Positions 26,696-35,766 of a stretch of 64,000 nt of DNA are shown one piece after another. The DNA comes from Sphingobacterium alkalisoli (GTDB taxonomy: Bacteria; Bacteroidota; Bacteroidia; Sphingobacteriales; Sphingobacteriaceae). Within the stretch, counting starts at the first letter, position 1. Each line of letters opens with the position of its first letter. The stretch lies in NCBI RefSeq assembly GCF_005049105.1, contig NZ_SUKA01000010.1, forward strand, positions 84,935 to 148,934, in the 5' to 3' direction. Both the position numbers and the translations under genes were made by a program. The notes beneath the pieces were generated by a model. The model did not search any database, was not told the origin of the DNA, and worked only from the letters and a program-made list of their open reading frames with translations.

Positions 26696-27322
26696 ATGAA
26701 ACACCGTTTAGCCATTATCGAAGACCGTCAACCCGTATTAGATTCCCTTGCTAACTTTTTTACCAGTTCCGAGCACTTCGAATTGGTTTTTACGGCCAAT
26801 TCCATGGATAGCTTGGTAGATATTTGGGACCGGCAACAGCTTGACCTGGTACTCTGCGATATCGGTTTGCCCGGCAAATCGGGCATTGAGATCACCTGGT
26901 ATATCAAGAAGAGAGCGAGTTCCGTTCAGGTGATTATGTTTACGGTATTTGAAGACCGGGACAATCTTTTCCAGGCCCTTTGTGCCGGAGCTTCGGGCTA
27001 CCTGCTCAAGAGCACACCCCTGTTCGAGTTGGAAGCACGGTTGCTCGAAGTGATGCGCGGTGGGTCGGTGATGAGCCCGCAGGTGGCCCGCTTGGTATTC
27101 GAGCACTTCAATCCCACGCTCGACAGAGCCGAGATAAACCGTACCGAACAGCTCACCCCCAGGGAGATTGAGATTGTCACCTTACTCCAGCGTGGCGCCC
27201 CTACGAAGCAGGTTGCCGAGCAGCTTTTTATATCGGTCGATACCGTCAAATACCACGTACGCAATATTTATGCGAAGTTGCAGGTCAATAGCCGGGCCGA
27301 GCTGATCCTAAAATATAAATAA
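26696..27322 (+). CDS. NarL/FixJ-family response regulator
   Basis: A 208-residue DNA-binding response regulator. The receiver domain (about 1-120) has the acidic pocket E9/D10, the phospho-acceptor Asp55 in LVLCDIGLPG, the Thr switch in MFTVFED and the Lys in GYLLKST. The C-terminal LuxR-type helix-turn-helix (about 145-205) reads LTPREIEIVTLLQRG, then QVAEQLFISVDTVKYHVRNIY. It lies between two paralogous 7TM genes and downstream of a HisKA_3 kinase, which is the matching kinase class. Targets may include the nearby adhesin or polysaccharide genes, but no operator could be assigned. No Shine-Dalgarno sequence precedes the ATG; the upstream bases are repeat. Confidence 0.93.
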   Translation: MKHRLAIIEDRQPVLDSLANFFTSSEHFELVFTANSMDSLVDIWDRQQLDLVLCDIGLPGKSGIEITWYIKKRASSVQVIMFTVFEDRDNLFQALCAGASGYLLKSTPLFELEARLLEVMRGGSVMSPQVARLVFEHFNPTLDRAEINRTEQLTPREIEIVTLLQRGAPTKQVAEQLFISVDTVKYHVRNIYAKLQVNSRAELILKYK

Positions 27323-27444
27323 CCGAAGACTTATTTTGTATGTCACCATAAAATTCACTAGGTTTGGGATTCCAAAGCCGGATGGAGTCAAGGTCTAAAC
27401 CTCCTTGTCTAACAAACAAATTAACTTTTAACCTGTAGCTTATC

Positions 27445-28209
27445 ATGGATTTGATGACTGTTCTCGGTTTTTGTTTTTCCGTATCCGGTCTTGTTCTCAC
27501 TATAATCGGAGTCGCATACCGCCTGTCGCATAGAAGGCTTCGACGGCGACGGCCCGAGATCCTTGTTTCCATTGCCGTTATTTCCATCGCCTGGAATATT
27601 TTCGTCTACCTCATGTTGGTCAATGGCCATATGCCTTCCTTTCCTCATTTGTATAATAAGGGGATTCCCTTTTACTATTTAACAGCCCCCTGTAGTTACT
27701 ATTATACCCTGCTGCTCCTTTATCCCGGAGCCCGCATTTCGCGCTATTGGTACCTGCATTTGATCCCTTTTGTATTTGGGCTTATCGATATCATCCCTTA
27801 TACACTAGCTTCGGCCCAAGAGAAAGCACAGTTGTTAGCACTCGTTGTCAGCGACATCAAAATGGGTTTTCGTCATTCCTATGGCTACATCGAGCAAAAG
27901 TGGCATTATATCCTGCGGTTTGGGCTTTCCGCCGTCTATCTCGTGGCCCAATGGCGCCTGCTGTACATTTATGATCCACGTGAAAATAGCAGATTCCAAG
28001 TCCGGTGGCCCCTTGCGATCAGTTTTGCTGTCATTTACTCCTTACAGATTCTCTTACAGGGCACGTTGGTGATGACAGTGCTGTCCAATGAACTGCAGGG
28101 CACCTTTCTGTTAAGAGATATCAATCAAGTCATCTGGATCAGCCTCTTTTTTCTGCTGCTTACCCTATGGTTTTGTTGGAGCGCCTGGCGGCGCGTACGA
28201 TTAAAATAA
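27445..28209 (+). CDS. 7TM membrane protein, paralogue B
   Basis: A 254-residue polytopic membrane protein, clearly a duplicate of paralogue A: LYNKGIPFYYLTAPCSYYYTL, ARISRYWYLHLIPFVFGLIDI and GYIEQKWHYILRF align without gaps over the middle 130 residues. It likewise has no cytoplasmic output domain and ends in a short basic tail (WRRVRLK). It is separated from the response regulator by 122 bp of non-coding DNA. Gene order 7TM-regulator-7TM suggests duplication around the regulator and possibly two alternative sensors for one pathway. No named family is claimed. Confidence 0.72.
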   Translation: MDLMTVLGFCFSVSGLVLTIIGVAYRLSHRRLRRRRPEILVSIAVISIAWNIFVYLMLVNGHMPSFPHLYNKGIPFYYLTAPCSYYYTLLLLYPGARISRYWYLHLIPFVFGLIDIIPYTLASAQEKAQLLALVVSDIKMGFRHSYGYIEQKWHYILRFGLSAVYLVAQWRLLYIYDPRENSRFQVRWPLAISFAVIYSLQILLQGTLVMTVLSNELQGTFLLRDINQVIWISLFFLLLTLWFCWSAWRRVRLK

Positions 28210-28212
28210 AAA

Positions 28213-28228
28213 CTACCCCTTTGGGTAG
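28213..28228 (+). terminator. Short hairpin after 7TM paralogue B, weak terminator
   Basis: CTACCC (28213-28218), a 4-nt loop, and GGGTAG (28223-28228), preceded by AAAA and followed by GTTTTA. The stem is short and the T-tract is broken, so termination is only possible, not certain. Confidence 0.4.
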
Positions 28229-28250
28229 GTTTTATCCTACACCTACAGCG

Positions 28251-28258
28251 TAACTTTG
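28251..28258 (+). promoter_or_regulatory. -7 promoter element candidate for the CpsB/adhesin block
   Basis: TAACTTTG is a full TAnnTTTG match. A T-rich word (TTTTAT from about 28230) lies near the expected upstream distance. It would give a leader of about 160 nt before the CpsB-like gene. Confidence 0.35.
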
Positions 28259-28423
28259 TTTACAGTATAGAACTACTCGTGAAAAACAAGTCACGCTATT
28301 CAGTATTCCTCCAATAGGAGCGATGTTGGATAGCGTTGATGTACAGGACAAGACCTTCGGCCGGGAAGGGTACAGTTGTCGATATTTCGTGGTAGAGAAA
28401 TTATTATTAACTGCTCGTATTGT

Positions 28424-29167
28424 ATGTTTAGTATTTTTAGTCGTAAACGTCGTTATAATGATCTGAGTTGGATCAAGGTCGATGTCCATTCCCATCTGTT
28501 GCCCGGTCTCGACGATGGAAGCAGTTCTCCTGAAGAGAGCCTGCTCATGATGGATACCCTCTTCCGTCTAGGAATTGATCAATTTTATGCCACACCCCAT
28601 ATCTTCAATCGGCTGTATCCCAATGACCATTCGAGTATAGAAGCCGCGTTTCGCGAACTACAGTCGGGTTTAAAAGGACGCAACCTCCGTATGGCCTATG
28701 CGGCCGAATACATGGTCGATGCCGATTTTGAAGACCTGCTATCCCCAACCGGAAAGCCCCTCGTCTGTCTTCCGGGTCGGCATGTACTTATCGAGATGTC
28801 CTATCTAGAAGAAAGCCTGCGCATTGAACATATCATCAGCCGGTTGATCGAACTGCGTTACAAGCCTATCTTGGCACATCCCGAACGGTATGTGTTTTAC
28901 CACCAGGAACCACAGCGCCTCAAGAAGTTTAAGGATCTCGGCTGTTTGTTGCAACTTAATATCCTTTCGCTCTACGGTTACTACGGGGGGCGCGAGCAGA
29001 AAGTTTCCGAATATCTACTCAAAAATGGCATGATTGATCTCGTCGGTACCGACGCACGGCAGCTGCGCCATGTAAGTGCGTTGGCGCATTACGTCAAAAA
29101 AGAAGATCTGTCCGGCCATTTTAAGCATAGTCCACTTCAAAACGAGACTCTTTTTAGTATCGCATAG
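28424..29167 (+). CDS. CpsB/CapC-like tyrosine-protein phosphatase (PHP family), copy 1
   Basis: A 247-residue PHP-domain phosphatase of the type that dephosphorylates Wzc-like tyrosine kinases in capsule control. I start it at the ATG at 28424 (MFSIFSRKRR), because the paralogue at 45712 begins with the same motif; an ATG at 28376 would add 16 unrelated residues. Metal ligands: HSH in DVHSHLLPGLDDG, His in YATPHIF, Glu in IEMSY, His in AHPERY, and Asp in LVGTDARQL. It lies ahead of the adhesin block and 19 kb from the Wzc gene. Copy 2 is next to Wza/Wzc, so this copy may serve another kinase or have become independent. Confidence 0.9.
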   Translation: MFSIFSRKRRYNDLSWIKVDVHSHLLPGLDDGSSSPEESLLMMDTLFRLGIDQFYATPHIFNRLYPNDHSSIEAAFRELQSGLKGRNLRMAYAAEYMVDADFEDLLSPTGKPLVCLPGRHVLIEMSYLEESLRIEHIISRLIELRYKPILAHPERYVFYHQEPQRLKKFKDLGCLLQLNILSLYGYYGGREQKVSEYLLKNGMIDLVGTDARQLRHVSALAHYVKKEDLSGHFKHSPLQNETLFSIA

Positions 29168-29230
29168 CACATGAATAGTTTTTTCCACTTCCTAACCAAT
29201 AAACCAATCGGGCAGCCTGATATACTGCCA

Positions 29231-29288
29231 CGCTCCTTTACGACCCAATCTGCAATGAAGATCTGCCAAAACTTCATTGCGGAAAGGA
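29231..29288 (+). repeat. Two-part hairpin in the leader of the giant adhesin gene
   Basis: The inner stem GCAATGAAG (29252-29260) pairs perfectly with CTTCATTGC (29272-29280). The outer arms GCTCCTTT and AAAGGAGT also nearly pair. No T-tract follows. It lies 31 bp before the adhesin start codon and could be an mRNA leader structure. Confidence 0.5.
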
Positions 29289-29319
29289 GTGGAGCCTTAG
29301 TTTTAAAATACGTTGTGAA

Positions 29320-32300
29320 ATGATATATAAAAACCAGTATAGAAACCTACCAACATCCAATCCAAAAAAAGAAAAACCCCTATATAGCAGCCTCCAAGAA
29401 GGTGTCAGGTGGCTTTTGCTACTTGTTTTAATAAGTGCCACCAGCGTCGTGGCCCAGGCAGCTAGTTTTGCTGCGCCTGGAGTCAGCGCGGGCGTACAGC
29501 TTACCAAAGCCGTTGATCGCACACACAGCTACAGCAAGCCCGGCGATGTAATCGAGTACACGATTACGATTACCAATACCGGTACAGTACCGCTTTATCA
29601 GGTACAGCTTACCGATAGCAAAGCCGATGCCCCCGTTGTAGGCAGCATTGCAACGTTTCCCGTGGGTGATCGCCGTACATTTGTATCGGTGTATACCCTT
29701 ACCCAGGAAGATGTAGACCGGGGCGTCGTTTACGGACAGGCTACCGCGCAGGCAAGGGATGCTACAGGCACCCCCTTGATCGTCCGATCGACCGATCCCA
29801 GCCCGCTCGATCCCACACAGCCCGGTACACCGCCGATCGACCCCGGCTGTCCGGCCTGCACCGTGGTACCCATCGTGCAGCAGCTAAAATTAGATCTGGT
29901 CAAGACGACCGATCGCAGCAAGAACTATACGAAAGTAGGCGACAAGATACCCTATACGATTCAGGTCACCAATAGCGGTAATGTCACCCTGCAACAGATC
30001 GTGATCTCCGACCCAAAGGCCGATCAACCGGCCGTGGGTACCGTCAGCACATTGGCCGTAGGGGTATCGCGGCAATTTGTCGCCACCCATACCGTTACCC
30101 AGGCCGATCTGGACCACGGAGCCGTGTACAACCAGGCCACGGTACAGGGACAAGATCAAAAAGGTACGGCGGTAACAGCCGTATCGCGGGATGGCAATCC
30201 ACTTGCCCCCACCGATCCCTTGATCGACCCCGCTTGCCCTAATTGTACGGTGATACGCATGCAGCGCACTGGAGGCCTCACCGTTACCCATACCACCGAT
30301 CGTAGCAATGCCTTTCAGCAGGCTGGCCAGGTGATACCCTATACCATATCGGTCACCAACACCGGCAACATTACCTTATACGATCTTCGCGGATCCGGCT
30401 TGCGCAGCAGTGAGGCTTCATTACTTAGCGTGGCTCAGTTGGCTGTTGGCGAGCGCAAAACCTTTTCTGCAAGCTATACCCTCACCCAGGCCGATATCGA
30501 CCAAGGTGTTACCTACCACCAGACCCTCGTCCGGGGAAAAGACTCCAAAGGCAGTGAGATCATCGGCCGATCGGTCGATGTCGATCCCATTGATCCGGCC
30601 AGTCCATACTATGATCCCGCCTGTATCGGCTGTACCGTTGTCGCAAGCCTGCAGCGCCCGGCGCTCCAGCTGCGGTTAACAACCGATCGCAGCAAGGAAT
30701 ACCGCGCCGTAGGCGAGGTGATCCGCTATAGCGTTGTGCTCCGCAACACCGGAAATGTCAGCCTGTATCAGGTCGGTGTCACCGGCCAGCAGACCGACGT
30801 GGTCGCTATAGGCGAAACCCCAACACTTGCCGTAGGCCAGGAAGTATCCTTTACCACTAGTCATACCCTTACCCAGACCGATATTGATCGAGGTGCCGTG
30901 TATGTTCTGGCACGCGGGTTGGCCAAAGACCTACAGGGCCGGGACCAACAGGCCAGCTCCACTGACGACCCCGCTGCACCGCCAACAGGTGTGCCAATCG
31001 ATCCCAATTGCGTAAATTGTACCGCAGTACCCATTCTCCAGCAAGCCGCGATGCGGGTCGTCAAGAGTACCGATCGCAGTAAAGTATATACACGGGCGGG
31101 TGAAGTGGTGGAATACAATATTACCGTTACCAATACCGGTACCGTTACCCTGTCTGACATCAGCCTGTTGGATGCCAATGCCGATCAGGCACAGGTCGGG
31201 AGCATTCCGCAGCTTGGAGTAGGCCAGGTGCGCACCTTCCGTGCCGCCCATACCATTACACAAAGCGATATGGACGCCGGTATCATCTACAACCAAGCCT
31301 TGGCTCAAGGCAGAGATGCCAACGGGCATACTGTGCAGGCGAGCTCCAGCGATCCCAATCCGACCGATCCCGATCCCTTTTGCACCGGCTGTACCATTAT
31401 TACAACCATACAACAGGGTGCCATCGAGTTGTCGCTTACGGCCGATCGCACTACCCTATTTAGCCAGGTAGGCGAGGAGATTACCTATACCCTTAGCCTT
31501 ACCAATACAGGCAATGTCACACTCTCCGATCTAACGCTTGATCTGGGAGCCGAAGCAAGTGCCGCGAGAACCGCCTTTCCGCAGCTTTCGGTGGGCGCTA
31601 CGGAGACCATCACCTTTACCCACCGCATTACACAAGAAGATATCGACCGCGGAGCCGTGTATAAACGACTGTCCGCAAGCGCAACGGACACCAAGGGAGG
31701 CGTTGTTTCCGCCTATTCCACCGACCCCAATCCGCTGGGGCCCCTTGATCCGAATGTCGACCCCAACTGCCCGGCGTGTACCGTAGTACCCATCCAACAG
31801 CGGGCATTGCTCGATATGCATGTCGTGGGCGACCGCAGTAACAGCTACGATGCGATTGGCGAAGAAGTTGATTTTACCCTTACCCTTACCAACACCGGAA
31901 ACGTGACGCTTACTAGCGTTGCCGTTCAGGATGCGATTGGCCAGCAGACCCTCACCATAAATGTACCCCTGTTGGCTGCCGGCGAGAGCTACACCAGCAC
32001 CATCAGCCATCAGCTTGTGCAGGCCGATCTCGACCGTGGTGCCGTTTACAAGCAACTTCGTGCCACGGCATTGGATCCCAAAGGTATCGCCTTGCAGGTG
32101 CTGTCCAAAGACGGCGACCCGCTCGCGCCGACCGATCCGTTGATCGATCCGAGCTGTTTAAGCTGTACCGTGGTACCCGTACTGCAGATCAGGCAGATGG
32201 AAGTGTTCAAGACACCCGACCGGAGCCAGTTCTACAGTAAGGAAGGGGAAAAGATAACCTATACCATTACGGTCAAGAATACGGGCAATGTCAGCCTGCA

Positions 32301-35300
32301 TCAAGTCAATGTACGGGATACCAATGCCGATCAGCCCGCGGTGGGTGCCTTCGCCAACCTGGCTGTTGGCGCTACCGAAAGCCTCAGCGCCGTACACAGC
32401 ATCACACAGGCCGACGTAAACCGGGGCGTGGTCTATAACATCGCCACGGTAACCGCGCTAGATCCGCAGAACCGGAGTTTACAGGCACGCTCGACCGATC
32501 CCGCGCCACTCGACCCGACCGATCCCAACACACCTGCCGCCGACCCCAACTGTCCGTCCTGTACCATTACCCCCATTGGGCGCATGGTGCAGTTGGATGT
32601 CCGCAAGACAGCCAACCGCAGTAAAGAATACCGTGCCGTAGGCGATGTGATCGAGTATACGCTCACGGTCACCAATACCGGTAAGGTTACTTTATCTAAC
32701 CTTATTCTTACTGATCCCAATGCCGATCAGCCAGCAGTAGGTACGGTCACTACGTTAGCCGTCGGGCAAACCCGTACCTTTATGCCTACCCATACCGTTA
32801 CCCAGGCCGATCTCGATCGTGGCGTGGTGTACAACCAGGCGCATGTTAGCGGCCGGGAGCCCAAGGGCAGCCAGATCACCGCATCCTCTGTAGATGGTGC
32901 GCCGCTAGACCCTAGCGATCCCCTTTTCGATCCCGCCTGTCCAGATTGCACCGTGAGCCCCCTGCAACAGCAAGCCCGTATCGAGCTGGTCAAGACGGCA
33001 GATCGTACTCAGGTATATAAGCAGGTAGGCGATGTCATTCCCTATACCATCCGCCTTACCAATAGTGGAAATGTCACGCTGTACGATGTCGTTGTAAGCG
33101 ATGCCGTTACCGGCCAAGAGAAAGGCGAGCGGATTGCCCAGCTGACGGTAGGCCAAACCGAAACACTACACACTACCCATACCGTTACCCAGGCCGATCT
33201 CGATCGGGGTGCCGTGTACAAGCAGGCCGTTGCCCGAGGCAATACCCCGCAGCAGCTTCCTGTCGAAGGATTTTCGACCGATGGCGACCCGCTCAGCGCA
33301 CTGGATCCCCTCATTGATCCGAACTGTCTTACCTGTACCGTATCACCCGTGCAGCAACTGCCAGGTATCACACTCATCAAGTCGGTCGATCGGGCTATCG
33401 TATACGATAGCGTGGGGCAACCGATCACCTATACCCTTACCCTTACCAATACCGGCAACGTGACACTGGGCAACCTACAGCTTAGCGATCCCAATGCCGA
33501 TCAGCAAGGTGTAGCCGATATCCCCTCCCTCGCTGTGGGTACCTCGCTTACCTTTACCGCCGTACATACCCTTACCCAGGCCGATATCGACCGTGGCGTA
33601 GTGTATAATCAGGCACTGGTAATAGGCAAGGATTCCAATCAGAAGGAACTGCGTCAATCCTCGCGGGATGGCGATCCCCTTGACGTGTCCCATCCGCTGT
33701 ACGATCCGGCTTGCCCATACTGTACGGTTACCCCGATTCAGCAGGTCGATCAGCTACAGGTTATTAAGGTGAGCGATCGCAGCAAGACGTATAGCCGGGT
33801 AGGAGATGTAATCCCGTACACCATTACCGTTACCAATACCGGCAACAGGGCCGTAGATTATATCCTCGTTACCGATGCCAATGCTGATCAAACGCAGGTA
33901 GGCTCCATTGCCCAGTTGGCCGTGGGCCAGAGTCAGTCGTTTACCGCTGCGCATACCGTTACCCAGGCTGATCTTGATCGTGGAGCCGTGTACAACCAAG
34001 CCGTGGCGCGCGGTCGGAATCCCGATGCTCAACAGGTCGAAGGGTATTCCAAAGACAGCAGCCCTTTAGACGCTGCCGATCCGCTCTTCGATGCCAGCTG
34101 TCCCGATTGCACCGTTACCCCCGTACAACAGCTCGCGCAGCTCACGCTGCTCAAGCGGGCCGATCGGACCCGTATCTATAAGCTCGTGGGCGATGTCATT
34201 GAATACCGTATTACCGTGACTAATACGGGCAATGTAAGCTTACGTGATGTTGTGATTACCGACGATAATGCCGATCAGCCAGCGGTCGGTACCGTAGCCA
34301 GTCTTTCCGTTGGGCAGACGCGTACCTTTTTTGCCAGCCATACCATCGATCAGGCCGATGTAGACCGTGGCGCGGTGTACAATATTGCCAAAGGGCAGGG
34401 TATAGATCCCCGTGGCCTTGTGGTCGAGGCGATTTCGAGCGATGCCGATCCATTGGATCCCACCGATCCCGGTACGCCTGATCCCGACCCCGATTGCCCA
34501 TCTTGTACGGTTACCCCCATCCAGCAGGATGGCGAAATGCAACTCATCAAAACAGCCGATCTTACCCAAAAATACCGGTACGCCGGCGAGAAGATCAGTT
34601 ATGAAATCCTGGTGCGCAATACCGGAAATGTCACCTTGCACGACGTCCGTATCACCGACGATAAAGCCGATGTACCCCTTGTCGGGCAGATCGATGCGTT
34701 CGAAGTGGGCACCTCGCATACCTTTTATGCCGAGCGTACCATCACCAGCGAAGATATGGCACGGGGATACGTAGCCAATTTAGCCAAGGCCGTTGGTACC
34801 GATCCCAAAGGCCAGCCCGTATATGCCGAATCCAGCAGCGGTAATCCCCTTGATCCCGATGGGCCACAAGACCCGGATTGTACCAACTGTACCATTACCC
34901 CATTACCCTGGAAAGAAATCTTGGCCATCGACGACGCCTTTGATACCATCAACGGCAACACCGGCGGTACGACTGCGACCGTATTGCGCAATGATCTGCT
35001 TGATGGGGTTGCTGTAGCCGCAGCAGATGTCAATGTGCAGTGGATCGACCCGGCACCTTCCGGCTTTACGCTGCATGCCGATGGCACGATCACGGTACCC
35101 GAAAGCACACGAATGGGCGAATATACGATCCGGTACAGGATCTGTGAAAAGCAAAATCCCGACAATTGCGCTTCGGCCGTAGCGACGTTGACCGTAGAAG
35201 CGGCTATTAGTGCCGAAGACGATTATTTTTCCATCACTACCGAGCGGTTCGGAATCTCCACCCCCAGCGTATTGGACAACGATACCTTCGATGGCGAGCC

Positions 35301-35754
35301 CATCGATCTCATGCGTGTCACCCTTACACCCGGATCGGCAAGCGATTCACGATTGAGCATGGATGCCGATGGTCGGATTGCTATAGCGGCAGGCACCAAG
35401 GCCGGTACCTATACCTACAGTTACCGCATTTGTGAGGTGCTTAACCCGGGTAATTGCGACGATGCCGTCGCCACCATTGAGCTGAGTGCTTCCGAGCTGT
35501 TCATCCCCAATATCGTTACGCCCAATGATGATCAGAAAAACGACTATTTCGAAATCGTGGGGCACGAAGCCTACGACCGGATGACCTTGGTCGTGACAAA
35601 CCGTTGGGGCAACGATGTGTACCGCAGTACTGATTACGACAACCGCTGGGGAGGTGCCGAGCTGAGCAACGGTACCTATTTCTATACCCTCGAGCTTATA
35701 AAAGGAACGCAGGTAGACCGGCATACCGGTTGGGTTATTATTAAGAAACATTAG
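29320..35754 (+). CDS. Giant modular surface protein, 14 DUF11-like repeats, T9SS type B sorting domain
   Basis: A 2144-residue secreted protein. The N terminus is unusual: about 28 polar residues precede the hydrophobic signal core (WLLLLVLISATSVVAQA). Fourteen modules of about 128 residues fill about 55-1863; each has K-(T/S)-x-DRS, YT(I/L)-x-(V/L)-TNTGNVTL, AVG, and (L/I)TQADLDRGAVYNQA, and each ends DP-x-C-x-x-CT. They resemble DUF11/conserved-repeat Ig-like domains. Two cadherin-like modules (AIDDAFD..., AEDDYFS...) follow to about 2058. The last 85 residues, LFIPNIVTPNDDQKNDYF... to GWVIIKKH, are the gliding-motility-associated (CHU_C, T9SS type B) sorting domain. It is followed by its probable PorP/SprF partner with a Shine-Dalgarno sequence overlapping the stop. 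A surface adhesin or matrix scaffold is the likely role. Confidence 0.9.
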   Translation: MIYKNQYRNLPTSNPKKEKPLYSSLQEGVRWLLLLVLISATSVVAQAASFAAPGVSAGVQLTKAVDRTHSYSKPGDVIEYTITITNTGTVPLYQVQLTDSKADAPVVGSIATFPVGDRRTFVSVYTLTQEDVDRGVVYGQATAQARDATGTPLIVRSTDPSPLDPTQPGTPPIDPGCPACTVVPIVQQLKLDLVKTTDRSKNYTKVGDKIPYTIQVTNSGNVTLQQIVISDPKADQPAVGTVSTLAVGVSRQFVATHTVTQADLDHGAVYNQATVQGQDQKGTAVTAVSRDGNPLAPTDPLIDPACPNCTVIRMQRTGGLTVTHTTDRSNAFQQAGQVIPYTISVTNTGNITLYDLRGSGLRSSEASLLSVAQLAVGERKTFSASYTLTQADIDQGVTYHQTLVRGKDSKGSEIIGRSVDVDPIDPASPYYDPACIGCTVVASLQRPALQLRLTTDRSKEYRAVGEVIRYSVVLRNTGNVSLYQVGVTGQQTDVVAIGETPTLAVGQEVSFTTSHTLTQTDIDRGAVYVLARGLAKDLQGRDQQASSTDDPAAPPTGVPIDPNCVNCTAVPILQQAAMRVVKSTDRSKVYTRAGEVVEYNITVTNTGTVTLSDISLLDANADQAQVGSIPQLGVGQVRTFRAAHTITQSDMDAGIIYNQALAQGRDANGHTVQASSSDPNPTDPDPFCTGCTIITTIQQGAIELSLTADRTTLFSQVGEEITYTLSLTNTGNVTLSDLTLDLGAEASAARTAFPQLSVGATETITFTHRITQEDIDRGAVYKRLSASATDTKGGVVSAYSTDPNPLGPLDPNVDPNCPACTVVPIQQRALLDMHVVGDRSNSYDAIGEEVDFTLTLTNTGNVTLTSVAVQDAIGQQTLTINVPLLAAGESYTSTISHQLVQADLDRGAVYKQLRATALDPKGIALQVLSKDGDPLAPTDPLIDPSCLSCTVVPVLQIRQMEVFKTPDRSQFYSKEGEKITYTITVKNTGNVSLHQVNVRDTNADQPAVGAFANLAVGATESLSAVHSITQADVNRGVVYNIATVTALDPQNRSLQARSTDPAPLDPTDPNTPAADPNCPSCTITPIGRMVQLDVRKTANRSKEYRAVGDVIEYTLTVTNTGKVTLSNLILTDPNADQPAVGTVTTLAVGQTRTFMPTHTVTQADLDRGVVYNQAHVSGREPKGSQITASSVDGAPLDPSDPLFDPACPDCTVSPLQQQARIELVKTADRTQVYKQVGDVIPYTIRLTNSGNVTLYDVVVSDAVTGQEKGERIAQLTVGQTETLHTTHTVTQADLDRGAVYKQAVARGNTPQQLPVEGFSTDGDPLSALDPLIDPNCLTCTVSPVQQLPGITLIKSVDRAIVYDSVGQPITYTLTLTNTGNVTLGNLQLSDPNADQQGVADIPSLAVGTSLTFTAVHTLTQADIDRGVVYNQALVIGKDSNQKELRQSSRDGDPLDVSHPLYDPACPYCTVTPIQQVDQLQVIKVSDRSKTYSRVGDVIPYTITVTNTGNRAVDYILVTDANADQTQVGSIAQLAVGQSQSFTAAHTVTQADLDRGAVYNQAVARGRNPDAQQVEGYSKDSSPLDAADPLFDASCPDCTVTPVQQLAQLTLLKRADRTRIYKLVGDVIEYRITVTNTGNVSLRDVVITDDNADQPAVGTVASLSVGQTRTFFASHTIDQADVDRGAVYNIAKGQGIDPRGLVVEAISSDADPLDPTDPGTPDPDPDCPSCTVTPIQQDGEMQLIKTADLTQKYRYAGEKISYEILVRNTGNVTLHDVRITDDKADVPLVGQIDAFEVGTSHTFYAERTITSEDMARGYVANLAKAVGTDPKGQPVYAESSSGNPLDPDGPQDPDCTNCTITPLPWKEILAIDDAFDTINGNTGGTTATVLRNDLLDGVAVAAADVNVQWIDPAPSGFTLHADGTITVPESTRMGEYTIRYRICEKQNPDNCASAVATLTVEAAISAEDDYFSITTERFGISTPSVLDNDTFDGEPIDLMRVTLTPGSASDSRLSMDADGRIAIAAGTKAGTYTYSYRICEVLNPGNCDDAVATIELSASELFIPNIVTPNDDQKNDYFEIVGHEAYDRMTLVVTNRWGNDVYRSTDYDNRWGGAELSNGTYFYTLELIKGTQVDRHTGWVIIKKH
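29482..34911 (+). repeat. 14 tandem coding repeats of about 385 bp
   Basis: Protein modules repeat with a period of about 128 codons. DNA similarity is patchy: the stretch coding HT(V/I)TQADLDRG is nearly identical between many units, while other parts have diverged. Such a tract is prone to unequal crossing-over and to assembly collapse. Units 9-12 look closest to each other by eye. Confidence 0.8.
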
Positions 35755-35758
35755 GAGG
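35753..35758 (+). promoter_or_regulatory. Shine-Dalgarno sequence overlapping the adhesin stop codon
   Basis: AGGAGG, an ideal ribosome-binding site, includes the last two bases of the TAG stop (35752-35754) and lies 8 nt before the PorP/SprF ATG at 35767. Strong sites like this are rare among the other genes here, so the two genes are probably translationally coupled. Confidence 0.7.
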
Positions 35759-35766
35759 AAACACGA

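Noticed and set aside
29482..34911. Regularly spaced repeats that might suggest a CRISPR array or VNTR outside genes
   Set aside because: The period is about 385 bp, the units are diverged, and one open frame of 2144 codons runs through all of them; they are protein modules.
30676..35751. Many long minus-strand and alternative-frame ORFs opposite the adhesin repeats
   Set aside because: They mirror the repeat period and the skewed codon use of the adhesin and have no start-site or family support.
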